The notes beneath the pieces were generated by a model that had not been told where the DNA came from, did no database searches, and saw nothing but the letters and a program-made list of their open reading frames with translations. A DNA stretch of 64,000 nucleotides, taken from Kitasatospora sp. MAP12-44. GTDB taxonomy: Bacteria > Actinomycetota > Actinomycetes > Streptomycetales > Streptomycetaceae. Below, in pieces: positions 8,847 to 16,699 of this stretch (positions are counted from its first letter, which is position 1; every line of letters starts with the position of its first letter). The DNA is taken from the NCBI RefSeq assembly GCF_029892095.1, contig NZ_JARZAE010000004.1:4154001-4218000 (forward strand), written 5' to 3'. The position numbers and the translations under genes are program-made.

Positions 8847-10382
8847 ATGCGCGTCACCCTGCTCACCGAGGGGACGTATCCGCACTCGCACGGCGGCGTC
8901 AGCGTCTGGTGCGACCAACTGGTCCAGGGCATGCCCGATGTGGACTTCGACATCATCGCGGTGACCGGCACCGGCACCGAGGGCCTCGCCTGGGAGCTGC
9001 CAGCGAACGTCCGCAGCGTCACCCCCGCCCCGCTCTGGGGCCCCGCGGACGACCGCAAACCGCCCCGCGGCCGCGCCCTGCGGCACTTCCTCGACGCGTA
9101 CGAGCGCTTCCTGCACGCCATCCTCGACCCGGTCTACACCACCCACTTCGGCACCGAGCTGTACGGCTTCGCGGACTTCGCGCGGCGCGGCCTGCTCAGC
9201 GCGGCGCTGCGCAGCGAGCCCGCCCTGAAGACCCTGCAGCACGTCTGGACCCGTGCCTACCTGCCGACCGCCGCCTCCCGGCCCACCCTGCACGACGCGC
9301 TGCACGCCACCGACCTGCTGGAGCACGCGCTGCGCCCGCTGTCCGTCGAGCCGCCCAGCGACGGGGTCGCGCACGCGGTCAGCGGTGGACTGGCGGCGCT
9401 GCCCGGGTTGATAGCGGCCCAGCAGTTCGCGGTGCCGTTCCTGCTCACCGAGCACGGCATCTACCTCAGAGAGCGCTACCTCGGCTACCGGACCGGGCCC
9501 TACCGCTGGCCGGTCAAGGCGCTGCTGCTCGGCTTCTACCGGATGCTCGCCGAGGAGAGCTACTCGCGCGCCGCGCTGGTCACCCCCGGCAACCGGTACA
9601 ACCGGCGCTGGGAGGAGCGCGGCGGCACCCCCTCGGACAACATCCGCACCGTCTACAACGGCGTGGACCCCGACCTCTTCCCGGCCGCCGGCGCCGAGCC
9701 CGGGACCCCCACCCTGAGCTGGGCCGGCCGGGTCGACCCGATCAAGGACCTGGAGACCCTGATCCGCGCGTTCGCACTGGTCAGGGCGGAGCTGCCGGAC
9801 GCCCGACTGCGGATGTTCGGCGGCACCGCGCGCGGCGCCGAGGGCTACCGGGACGGCTGCATCGCGCTGGCGGCGGAGCTCGGGCTCGGCGACTCGGTGG
9901 TCTTCGAGGGGCGCGTGGAGGACATCCAGGACGCCTACGCGGCCGGCAACGTGGTGATGCTCAGCAGCATCAGCGAAGGCTTCCCCTTCACCCTGATCGA
10001 GGCGATGTCCTCGGGGCGGGCGACCGTCTCCACCGACGTCGGCGGCGTGCGCGAGGCGGTCGGCGACACCGGTCTGGTGGTGCCGCCGCGCGAACCCGAG
10101 CCGATGGCCCGAGCCGCCCTGGAGCTGCTGCGCGACCCGCAGCGCCGGGCCGTCATGGGCGAGCAGGCCCGGCTGCGGGTCATCGAGCAGTTCACGCTGC
10201 GGCAGAACATCGACGGGTTCCGCGGCATCTACACCGAACTGCTGGGCGAGCAGCGCTGGTTGGCGAACACCGTGGTCGCCGTCGACCCGTTCGCGCAGGC
10301 CGTCCCGGCGCCGGTCCCGGCGCTCGGCCCGCAGCCGGAGCCCGAAGTGGGCTTCGGCTGGTGGGAGCGGGAGGCCCGATGA
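8847..10382 (+). CDS. pelF: PelF-type GT4 family glycosyltransferase
   Basis: A 511-residue cytoplasmic retaining glycosyltransferase with two Rossmann domains. The N-terminal LLTEGTYPHSHGGVSVWCDQ is the PelF signature opening. The C-terminal domain has WAGRVDPIKDLETLI and the EX7E nucleotide-sugar motif SEGFPFTLIEAMSSG near residues 375-385. PelF polymerises UDP-GalNAc-type sugars into the Pel polysaccharide, and fungal Gtb3 carries a related domain. A GGGGAGGG site lies 8 nt before the ATG. The stop overlaps the start of the next gene (ATGA), so the membrane partner is translationally coupled. There is no c-di-GMP receptor gene (pelD) or tetratricopeptide partner (pelE) beside it. Confidence 0.9.
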   Translation: MRVTLLTEGTYPHSHGGVSVWCDQLVQGMPDVDFDIIAVTGTGTEGLAWELPANVRSVTPAPLWGPADDRKPPRGRALRHFLDAYERFLHAILDPVYTTHFGTELYGFADFARRGLLSAALRSEPALKTLQHVWTRAYLPTAASRPTLHDALHATDLLEHALRPLSVEPPSDGVAHAVSGGLAALPGLIAAQQFAVPFLLTEHGIYLRERYLGYRTGPYRWPVKALLLGFYRMLAEESYSRAALVTPGNRYNRRWEERGGTPSDNIRTVYNGVDPDLFPAAGAEPGTPTLSWAGRVDPIKDLETLIRAFALVRAELPDARLRMFGGTARGAEGYRDGCIALAAELGLGDSVVFEGRVEDIQDAYAAGNVVMLSSISEGFPFTLIEAMSSGRATVSTDVGGVREAVGDTGLVVPPREPEPMARAALELLRDPQRRAVMGEQARLRVIEQFTLRQNIDGFRGIYTELLGEQRWLANTVVAVDPFAQAVPAPVPALGPQPEPEVGFGWWEREAR

Positions 10383-11893
10383 GCGGCCCGCTGCGGCTGG
10401 TCCCCGACGAGGGCACCCCCGGCTGGGCCGAGGAGACCGTGCAGCTGCGCACGCTGCCGCGCCCGCGCAGACGACCGCGCCTGGAGCAGCCGCCGACCGC
10501 CGCGTCCGAGCTCTCACCCGACCCGATCGACGAACTGGCCGAGCGGCTGGCCGACATCTGCGCCGACGCGGTGCACCCGTACGAGATCGCCGCGTTCCTG
10601 GAGTCGGACGGTCTGACGGACGAGCAGGCCGCGCTCAACTACGGTCGGCCAGACGCCTTCACACTGGCCGAGGAGCTCTTCGCCAAGGTCGGCCGCCGCT
10701 ACCCGGGGCCGCCGCCGGCGGCCGTCGACCCGTGGCGGGTCGACCCGTGGCGCTGCGCGCTGCGTGGCCTGGTCTTCGCGCTGCCGGGCCTCGGCTACCT
10801 GCTCGGCGCCGACCTGTTCGCCGCGCACCGGATGCGCTTCGGCATGCCCTCGGGGATGGCGGCGATGGCCGCGGCCACCCTGCTGAGCTGGGCGTGGAAC
10901 CAGGCGCTGGCGCACCGCGCGTACGGCTGGCTGAGCCGGCTCGACCGGCGCTCGGCAGGCCGGGCACTGGCGCTGGGCGCACCGGCGGGCGCGCTGGCGG
11001 CCGCCACGGCCGGCTACCTGCTGGGCGGGCCGCGGTCGGCGCTCTGGTTCACCGGCGGTCAGTCGGTGTACCTGGGGGCCGCGACCGTCCTCTTGGTGCT
11101 CGGCCAGGAACGGTTGCTGCTGGCCGCGTTGGCGCCTTCGGTGGCCGGCGCGGGCCTGGTGCTGGCCGTCCCGCTGCCGACCGCGGTGCGGGTCTCGATC
11201 CTGCTGGCCACGCTGGCCGGCGCGGTCGGCCTGGCCTGCCGGCAGGTGGTCGGCTGCCTGCGCAGCGAGCCGGTCACCGGCAGTTCCAAGCCGGCCGGGC
11301 ACGAGATCGCGGCGGCCGGCCTGTTCGGGCTTGCGGTCGGCACGCTGACGCTGGTGGCGGGACTCGGAGCGACGCTGCACCACGCCGTGCGCCCGACCGT
11401 GCCACCCGCGGCCGGCGGCGGCACGGGGGCGGCGATGGTCGCGCTCACGCTCAGCCTCGGCCTGGCCGAATGGCTGCTCTACCGGTACCGCAGCCTGGCC
11501 ACCGCCGCGCTGCGCACCAGCCACAGCCCCGGCGCCTTCCGACGGCGGACCGTCATGGTGCTGACCGGCTGCCTGCTCGGCTACCTGGCCATGGTCGGCG
11601 CGCTGGACCTGGCGGCCACCCGGCTGTGGCCGCACACCGCGCTGCTCGACGTACCCCGGCTGGGGGCGCTGCTGCTGCTGGCCGCCACGCTCTGGACGGC
11701 GCTGCTGCTGCAGGCGCTCGGCCTGAGCTGGCGGACCGCCGGGCTCTGCGCCGCCGCGGCCGTCTTCGAGTCGGCCACCCTGTTCACCGGGGCCGATCCG
11801 TTGCAGGTGCAGCTGTACGGCTGCGGAGCAGCCGCCGTACTCCTCTTCCTGCTCGCCACGGTCGTCCTCGGGCGCACCACCACGCACCGCTGA
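10379..11893 (+). CDS. Polytopic membrane protein of the exopolysaccharide locus (PelG-position)
   Basis: A 504-residue protein overlapping the pelF-like gene by ATGA. The first 115 residues are soluble and include a helical DPIDELAERLADICADAVHP segment. About ten hydrophobic segments follow, from LRGLVFALPGLGYLL to VLLFLLATVVLG. In Pel systems the gene after pelF is pelG, a 12-helix MATE-like transporter that exports the polymer. This protein has the right place and topology, but I do not see the PelG N-terminal signature, and the soluble N-terminal domain is unusual. It is best read as a candidate export or assembly partner of the glycosyltransferase. Confidence 0.75.
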   Translation: MSGPLRLVPDEGTPGWAEETVQLRTLPRPRRRPRLEQPPTAASELSPDPIDELAERLADICADAVHPYEIAAFLESDGLTDEQAALNYGRPDAFTLAEELFAKVGRRYPGPPPAAVDPWRVDPWRCALRGLVFALPGLGYLLGADLFAAHRMRFGMPSGMAAMAAATLLSWAWNQALAHRAYGWLSRLDRRSAGRALALGAPAGALAAATAGYLLGGPRSALWFTGGQSVYLGAATVLLVLGQERLLLAALAPSVAGAGLVLAVPLPTAVRVSILLATLAGAVGLACRQVVGCLRSEPVTGSSKPAGHEIAAAGLFGLAVGTLTLVAGLGATLHHAVRPTVPPAAGGGTGAAMVALTLSLGLAEWLLYRYRSLATAALRTSHSPGAFRRRTVMVLTGCLLGYLAMVGALDLAATRLWPHTALLDVPRLGALLLLAATLWTALLLQALGLSWRTAGLCAAAAVFESATLFTGADPLQVQLYGCGAAAVLLFLLATVVLGRTTTHR

Positions 11894-11930
11894 CTTTCCG
11901 TCACACCACAGAGATAGGGCATTCCACGTC

Positions 11931-12923
11931 ATGAGTACTGTCGCAGTCACCGGGGCCGAAGGATTCATCGGTTCCCACCTGGTCGAGCGGCTGGTCGGCC
12001 ACGGCCACCGCGTCCGGGCGATGGTCCAGTACAACTCGTTCTCCTCGTTCGGCTGGCTGGAGACGCTGGACCGGGACACGCTCGGCTCCGTGGAGATCGT
12101 GCTGGGCGACGTGCGTGACCCCGGATCGGTGAACGGGCTGGTCAAGGGCACCGAGGCGGTCTACCACCTGGCCGCGCTGATCGCCATCCCGTACTCGTAC
12201 CAGGCCCCGCACTCGTACATCGAGACCAATGTGACCGGTACGTTGAACGTGCTGGAAGCGGTCCGGCACCTCGACATCCCGCGTATGGTGCACACGTCGA
12301 CCAGTGAGACCTACGGAACGGCACAGACCGTGCCGATCAGCGAGGACCACCCGATCAACACCCAGTCCCCGTACGCGGCTTCGAAGGCCGGCGGGGACCG
12401 CCTCGCGGACAGCTACCACGCCAGCTTCGGCACCCCGGTGGTGACCCTGCGCCCGTTCAACACCTTCGGCCCGCGTCAGTCGATGCGCGCCGTGATCCCC
12501 ACCGTGATCGCCCAACTCGCTGCCGGTGAGCGGGAGATCACCCTGGGCGACCTGCGCCCGACCCGCGACTTCATGTTCGTCAAGGACACCGCGAACGCCT
12601 TCCACACAGTGGGCACCGCGGCGGCCGAGACCGTGGTCGGACGCACCTTCAACGCCGGTACCGGCGGCGAGATCTCGGTCGGCGACCTGGTCACCCTGGT
12701 CGGCAAGCTGATGGGCGTGGACGTCACCGTCAAGGAGGACGAGCAGCGCATCCGCCCCGCCAACTCCGAGGTGATGCGCCTGGTCGCGGATGCCACCCGG
12801 CTGCGCACGGCGACCGGTTGGGCGCCCGCGCACTCGCTGGAGGAGGGCCTGGAGCAGACCATCGCCTTCTTCCGCGACCCGAGCAACCTGGCCCGCTACA
12901 AGACCGACATCTACAACGTCTGA
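11931..12923 (+). CDS. NAD-dependent sugar 4,6-dehydratase/epimerase, LegB-like
   Basis: A 330-residue extended SDR enzyme. The NAD-binding TGAEGFIGSHL is at residues 7-17, and the catalytic pieces are TSTSETYG and YAASK. The segment MVQYNSFSSFGWLE and the HLAALIAIPYSY block are typical of LegB-type dehydratases, which make the 4-keto-6-deoxy intermediate from a nucleotide-linked N-acetylglucosamine in legionaminic-acid pathways. PTRDFMFVKD is the usual C-terminal signature. It starts 37 bp after the membrane protein and is followed by a nucleotidyltransferase, so both probably supply the sugar donor of this locus. Substrate identity is inferred. Confidence 0.88.
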   Translation: MSTVAVTGAEGFIGSHLVERLVGHGHRVRAMVQYNSFSSFGWLETLDRDTLGSVEIVLGDVRDPGSVNGLVKGTEAVYHLAALIAIPYSYQAPHSYIETNVTGTLNVLEAVRHLDIPRMVHTSTSETYGTAQTVPISEDHPINTQSPYAASKAGGDRLADSYHASFGTPVVTLRPFNTFGPRQSMRAVIPTVIAQLAAGEREITLGDLRPTRDFMFVKDTANAFHTVGTAAAETVVGRTFNAGTGGEISVGDLVTLVGKLMGVDVTVKEDEQRIRPANSEVMRLVADATRLRTATGWAPAHSLEEGLEQTIAFFRDPSNLARYKTDIYNV

Positions 12924-13048
12924 GCCGCCCGCGGGCCCCACCGGCCCGCCCGGCTCCTGGAGCACAGTGCCACGGCCGGTACCTGCCCCTCCGGCCGTGC
13001 TCGCACCACATCCGCTCGTCTCCTTCGTTCAACCTGTGGGGGAACCAC

Positions 13049-13867
13049 ATGCACGCAGTGATTCTGGCCGGCGGCAAGGGAGTTCGGCTTCGGCCGTACA
13101 CCACAGCGCTTCCCAAGCCGCTGGTCCCGATCGGCGACCAGCACGCCATCCTCGAGATCGTGATGCGCCAACTGGCCAGCGCGGGCTTCAAGACGGTGAC
13201 GCTCGCCATCGGCCACCTCGGCCACATCATCCGCGCCTACGTCGGCAACGGTTCGCAGTGGGGGCTACGGGTCGGCTACGCAGTCGAGGACACTCCCCTG
13301 GGCACCATGGGCCCGCTGCTCACGATGCTCGACCGACTGCCCGAGAACTTCCTGGTGATGAACGGTGACATCCTCACCGACCTGGACTTCTCCGGGATCC
13401 TCAAGCACCACGAGGCGTCCGGCGCACCGCTCACCATCGCCACCTACGCACGCCAGGTCAAGATCGACTTCGGGGTGCTGACCACCGAGGACGGCAGCAT
13501 CACGGGCTTCCACGAGAAGCCCAGCATGGACTACCGGGTGTCGATGGGCGTCTACGGCGTCTCGCGCTCCGCGCTGACCGCCTACACGCCCGGACTGCCG
13601 CTCGGCTTCGACGACCTGGTACTCGACCTGCTGAAGGCGCAAACCCCGCCGTCGGCCTACGAGTTCGACGGCTACTGGCTGGACATCGGCCGCCCCGACG
13701 ACTACGACCGGGCCAACGCCGAGTTCGCCGACCGCCGTTCACTGCTGCTGCGGGAGGCCACGCCGATCGGCGAGGGCCTGCACGCGGTGCGCGCGGCGCT
13801 CACCCTCGACGCCGGCCCGGTCGGCGGCGACACCTCCCCGGCCGCCTCGGACGGGCGGGCCGCATGA
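13049..13867 (+). CDS. Sugar-phosphate nucleotidylyltransferase
   Basis: A 272-residue NTP-transferase. The start MHAVILAGGKGVRLRPYT contains the GGxGxRLxP nucleotide-binding signature, LPKPLVPIGD holds the conserved Lys, and VMNGDILTDLDF has the metal-binding Asp. FHEKPSMDYRVSMGVYGV and YWLDIGRPDDY are typical of the mannose/glucose/glucosamine-1-phosphate transferase group. The last 40 residues are low-complexity. The ATG follows TGTGGGGGAACC. It ends by overlapping the next gene by four bases. It would activate the sugar used by the LegB-like dehydratase. GDP-, UDP- and TDP- specificities cannot be separated by eye. Confidence 0.88.
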   Translation: MHAVILAGGKGVRLRPYTTALPKPLVPIGDQHAILEIVMRQLASAGFKTVTLAIGHLGHIIRAYVGNGSQWGLRVGYAVEDTPLGTMGPLLTMLDRLPENFLVMNGDILTDLDFSGILKHHEASGAPLTIATYARQVKIDFGVLTTEDGSITGFHEKPSMDYRVSMGVYGVSRSALTAYTPGLPLGFDDLVLDLLKAQTPPSAYEFDGYWLDIGRPDDYDRANAEFADRRSLLLREATPIGEGLHAVRAALTLDAGPVGGDTSPAASDGRAA

Positions 13868-14763
13868 GGATCCTGCTGCTGGGCGCGGACGGCTTCCTCG
13901 GCCGGCACATCGCCACCGCCCTGCGGGCCCTGCCGCAGGCCGAGTTGGCCACCGGCGGGCGCCGGGAGACGCACGATCTGCGGGTCGACCTGAAGACGGC
14001 CCAACTGGCCGGCTTCGCCGCCGACCTGGCCGAGCTGGCACCCGACGTGGTGGTCAACTGCGCCGGGGCGGTGGCCGGTAGTGCGCTGCACCAGGCCGAG
14101 GTGAACGCGCGCGGTCCGGCGCTGCTCTGCGAGGCGCTCCAACTGGCGGCTCCCACAGCCCGGTTGGTGCACCTCGGCTCGGCCGGCGAGTACGGCGCGT
14201 GCGAACGCGACACCTCGCTGACCGAGAGCTGCGAGCCGCGTCCTGGCGGGATCTACGGCGTGACCAAGCTGGCCGGCAGCCTGGCGGTGGCCGAGTCCGC
14301 ACTGGACGCGGTGGTGCTGCGGGTCTTCAACCCGGTCGGCCCCGGCTCCCCGGCGGCCTCCCTGCCGGGGCGGCTGGCGGGCGAGTTGGCGAAGGCGCTC
14401 ACCGACGGCGGAGCGGTCACCGTCGGTGACCTCTCCGCGTATCGGGACTTCGTCGACCCCCGGGACGTCGCGCGCGCGGTCGCCCTGGCGGTGACCGCCG
14501 ACGGGCCGCTGCCGCGGATCCTCAACATCGCCGGCGGACGGGCCCAGCCGGTCCGGGCGATCGCCGAGGGCCTGGTCGCGGCGTCCGGCTTCACCGGCCG
14601 GATCAACGAGAGCGGGGCCGGCTCGCAGCGCTCGGCCGCCGTCTCCTGGTCGCAGGCCGACATCTCGGCGGCCGAGAAGGCACTGGGGTGGCAGCCCGCC
14701 ATCTCACTGCCGGACACTCTGCGCGACCTCTGGCAGACAGCCGGCACGGAGACCGCTGCTTGA
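13864..14763 (+). CDS. NAD-dependent epimerase/dehydratase (extended SDR)
   Basis: A 299-residue Rossmann-fold enzyme starting MRILLLGADGFLGRHIATAL, with the catalytic Ser region VHLGSAGEYG and the YGVTK motif near residue 138. RDFVDPRDVARAV and LNIAGG follow. It resembles nucleotide-sugar 4-reductases/epimerases. The fused-looking overlap with both neighbours (ATGA before, TGATG after) places it in one operon with the nucleotidyltransferase and the spherulin-4 protein. It would complete the sugar nucleotide by epimerising or reducing the 4-keto intermediate from the LegB-like enzyme; that order is inference. Confidence 0.85.
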   Translation: MRILLLGADGFLGRHIATALRALPQAELATGGRRETHDLRVDLKTAQLAGFAADLAELAPDVVVNCAGAVAGSALHQAEVNARGPALLCEALQLAAPTARLVHLGSAGEYGACERDTSLTESCEPRPGGIYGVTKLAGSLAVAESALDAVVLRVFNPVGPGSPAASLPGRLAGELAKALTDGGAVTVGDLSAYRDFVDPRDVARAVALAVTADGPLPRILNIAGGRAQPVRAIAEGLVAASGFTGRINESGAGSQRSAAVSWSQADISAAEKALGWQPAISLPDTLRDLWQTAGTETAA

Positions 14764-15464
14764 TGACCGTCACCGAATCCCGTCTGCTGGTGCCGCTGTA
14801 CGTCCACCCCGCGGTGGACCCGGCGGCCTGGCAGGCGGTCGCGGCCGCGGGGCCCGCCGCGGTGCGGGCCGTCGTGCTGAACATCGCCGACGGCCCGGGC
14901 CCGGCCCCCGACCCCGCCTTCGAGCAGGCCGCGGACCGACTGCACGCGGCCGGAATCACCGTGCTCGGCTACGTGGACACCGCCTACGGCCGCCGCCCGC
15001 ACGCCGAGGTGGTCGCCGAGCTGCTGAACTACCGTCAGTGGTACGGCGTCACCGGGGTCTACTTCGACCAGGCCGCCAGCCACGCCGAAGCCGTGGCGCA
15101 CTACCGGCGGCTCGCCACCGCCTCCCGTGCGGCGGGCTGCACAACGGTCGTGCTGGGCCACGGCGTGCACCCCGAGCCCGCCTACGCCGAACCCGAACTC
15201 AGCGACCTGCTGGTCACGTTCGAGGGCAGCTGGACCGACTACGACGCGCTTGTGCTGCCCCTCTGGACGGGCCATCACCCGGCCAGTCGGTTCTGCCACC
15301 TGGTCTACGACGTACCCTCGGAGCGGGCCGGCGCGGCCGGCGCGCTGTTCGCCTCGCGCCGTGCCGGTTCGGGCTGCGCGGTGGCCATGGGCGGCGCCAA
15401 CCCCTGGGCCGGCACGCCGTACGGGCTGGCGCCGACCGCCGACATCTGGAGTGCTACCCCGTGA
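14763..15464 (+). CDS. Spherulin-4 family protein (GH135, Sph3-like)
   Basis: A 233-residue TIM-barrel protein. RLLVPLYVHPAVDPAAW, the VVLNIADGPGP block, LGYVDTAYGRRP and GVYFDQAAS with the conserved acidic Asp are typical of spherulation-specific family 4. The fungal member Sph3 is a glycoside hydrolase cleaving GalNAc-containing galactosaminogalactan and is needed for its synthesis. No signal peptide or lipobox is visible at the N-terminus, so the product appears cytoplasmic, unlike the secreted GH114 enzyme after it. It overlaps the upstream SDR by one base and the downstream gene by four (GTGA). Confidence 0.85.
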   Translation: MTVTESRLLVPLYVHPAVDPAAWQAVAAAGPAAVRAVVLNIADGPGPAPDPAFEQAADRLHAAGITVLGYVDTAYGRRPHAEVVAELLNYRQWYGVTGVYFDQAASHAEAVAHYRRLATASRAAGCTTVVLGHGVHPEPAYAEPELSDLLVTFEGSWTDYDALVLPLWTGHHPASRFCHLVYDVPSERAGAAGALFASRRAGSGCAVAMGGANPWAGTPYGLAPTADIWSATP

Positions 15465-16342
15465 CGCGCCGCACCTCTGCGCTACTGGCCGCCCTGGCCC
15501 TGTCCACCGCACTGTTCGTCACCTCCTGCAGCAGTGACGGCGGGAGCGACGACGGTGGCGGTGGCGACGACGCGAGCAGTTCCCCCACCACCGCGGCCCC
15601 CGCCAGCCCCCCGGGCACCCCGGGCACCCCGGGCACCCCGCAGGCGTTCTGGCACCCCGCCCCCGGCACCGCCTGGCAGTGGCAACTCAGCGGCACCGTC
15701 GACCAGTCGGTCAACGTCCCGGTCTACGACATCGACGGTTTCGAGAACGACGCCTCGGTGGTCGCCGCCCTGCACGCCAAGGGCCGCAAGGTGATCTGCT
15801 ACATCAACGCCGGCTCCTGGGAGGACTTCCGCCCCGACGCCGCCGCGTTCCCCAAGTCCGTGCTGGGCTCCGGTGACGGGTGGAAGGGCGAGAAGTGGTT
15901 CGACATCCGCCAACTCGCCGTGCTGCGCCCGCTGCTCACCCAGCGCTTCGACATGTGCAAGGCCAAGGGCTTCGACGCGATCGAGCCCGACCTGCTGGAG
16001 GCCTACGCCAACAAATCCGGCTTCCCGGTCACCGCCGCCGACCAGCTGACGTACAACCGGATGATCGCCGAGATCGCCCACCAGGCCGGCCTGAGCGTCG
16101 CCCTGAAGAACGACGTCGCCCAGGTCCCCGCCCTGGTCGACACCTTCGACTTCTCGATCGACGAGCAGTGCGCCGAGTTCCAGGAGTGCGACCAGCTCAC
16201 GCCCTTCATCAAGGAGGGCAAGGCGGTCCTGCACGTCGAGTACAACGTGCCGAACTCGAAGTACTGCGCGCAGTCCGACCAGCTCCAGTTGAGCTCCATG
16301 GAGAAGCACCTGGAGTTGGACGCCTGGCGCGAGCCGTGTTGA
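15461..16342 (+). CDS. GH114 endo-alpha-1,4-galactosaminidase-like lipoprotein
   Basis: A 293-residue protein with a lipoprotein signal ending in the lipobox VTSC (Cys near residue 23), then a Ser/Asp/Gly- and Pro-rich tether. The catalytic barrel starts at FWHPAPGTAWQWQLSG. VYDIDGFEND, KVICYINAGSWEDFRPD and FDAIEPDLLEAY carry the conserved acidic residues of the GH114 family. Related domains are the hydrolase part of PelA and fungal Ega3, which cut galactosamine polymers. Anchored outside the membrane, it would trim or release the polymer. The GTG overlaps the stop of the spherulin-4 gene. It is the last gene of the block. Confidence 0.9.
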   Translation: MTRRTSALLAALALSTALFVTSCSSDGGSDDGGGGDDASSSPTTAAPASPPGTPGTPGTPQAFWHPAPGTAWQWQLSGTVDQSVNVPVYDIDGFENDASVVAALHAKGRKVICYINAGSWEDFRPDAAAFPKSVLGSGDGWKGEKWFDIRQLAVLRPLLTQRFDMCKAKGFDAIEPDLLEAYANKSGFPVTAADQLTYNRMIAEIAHQAGLSVALKNDVAQVPALVDTFDFSIDEQCAEFQECDQLTPFIKEGKAVLHVEYNVPNSKYCAQSDQLQLSSMEKHLELDAWREPC

Positions 16343-16376
16343 CGGCCCGCGCCGGGCGCCCGCGCTCCCGGGGTCG

Positions 16377-16565
16377 CTAGACCGCGAGCCAGACGACCGC
16401 GGCGACGACCAGCACGGCCACGACCGCCACCACGGCGATCACGCCGGTGCGGTTGCCGCTGCGGTGCACGGAGACGTTGCCGGGGGCCTGCGGTGCCGGG
16501 GTTTCCACGAAGGCGCGGAACATCTGGGTGCTGCCGGCGGGGTCTTCATAGTTGTTCTCAGCCAT
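16377..16565 (-). CDS. Small membrane protein
   Basis: A 62-residue protein starting MAENNYEDPAGSTQMFRAF, with a soluble N-terminal half and one C-terminal transmembrane segment (GVIAVVAVVAVLVVAAVVWL), so it is tail-anchored. The ATG is chosen because the frame upstream of it is not conserved-looking and overlaps the promoter of the next gene. It converges on the GH114 gene with a 34-bp gap and is divergent from the aldo/keto reductase. Function is unknown. Confidence 0.65.
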   Translation of the reverse strand: MAENNYEDPAGSTQMFRAFVETPAPQAPGNVSVHRSGNRTGVIAVVAVVAVLVVAAVVWLAV

Positions 16566-16699
16566 GGCATGGGACTCTAACGAACTTCGGACCGCGCGGA
16601 ACACCCCGGACCCTCCTCGGGGTGACACCGGCGCGTCCCGGGCGGGCGTCCGCCGCCCAAGGCGGAATGCCCCACACCCGCGACTGGTTGGCCCCGTTC

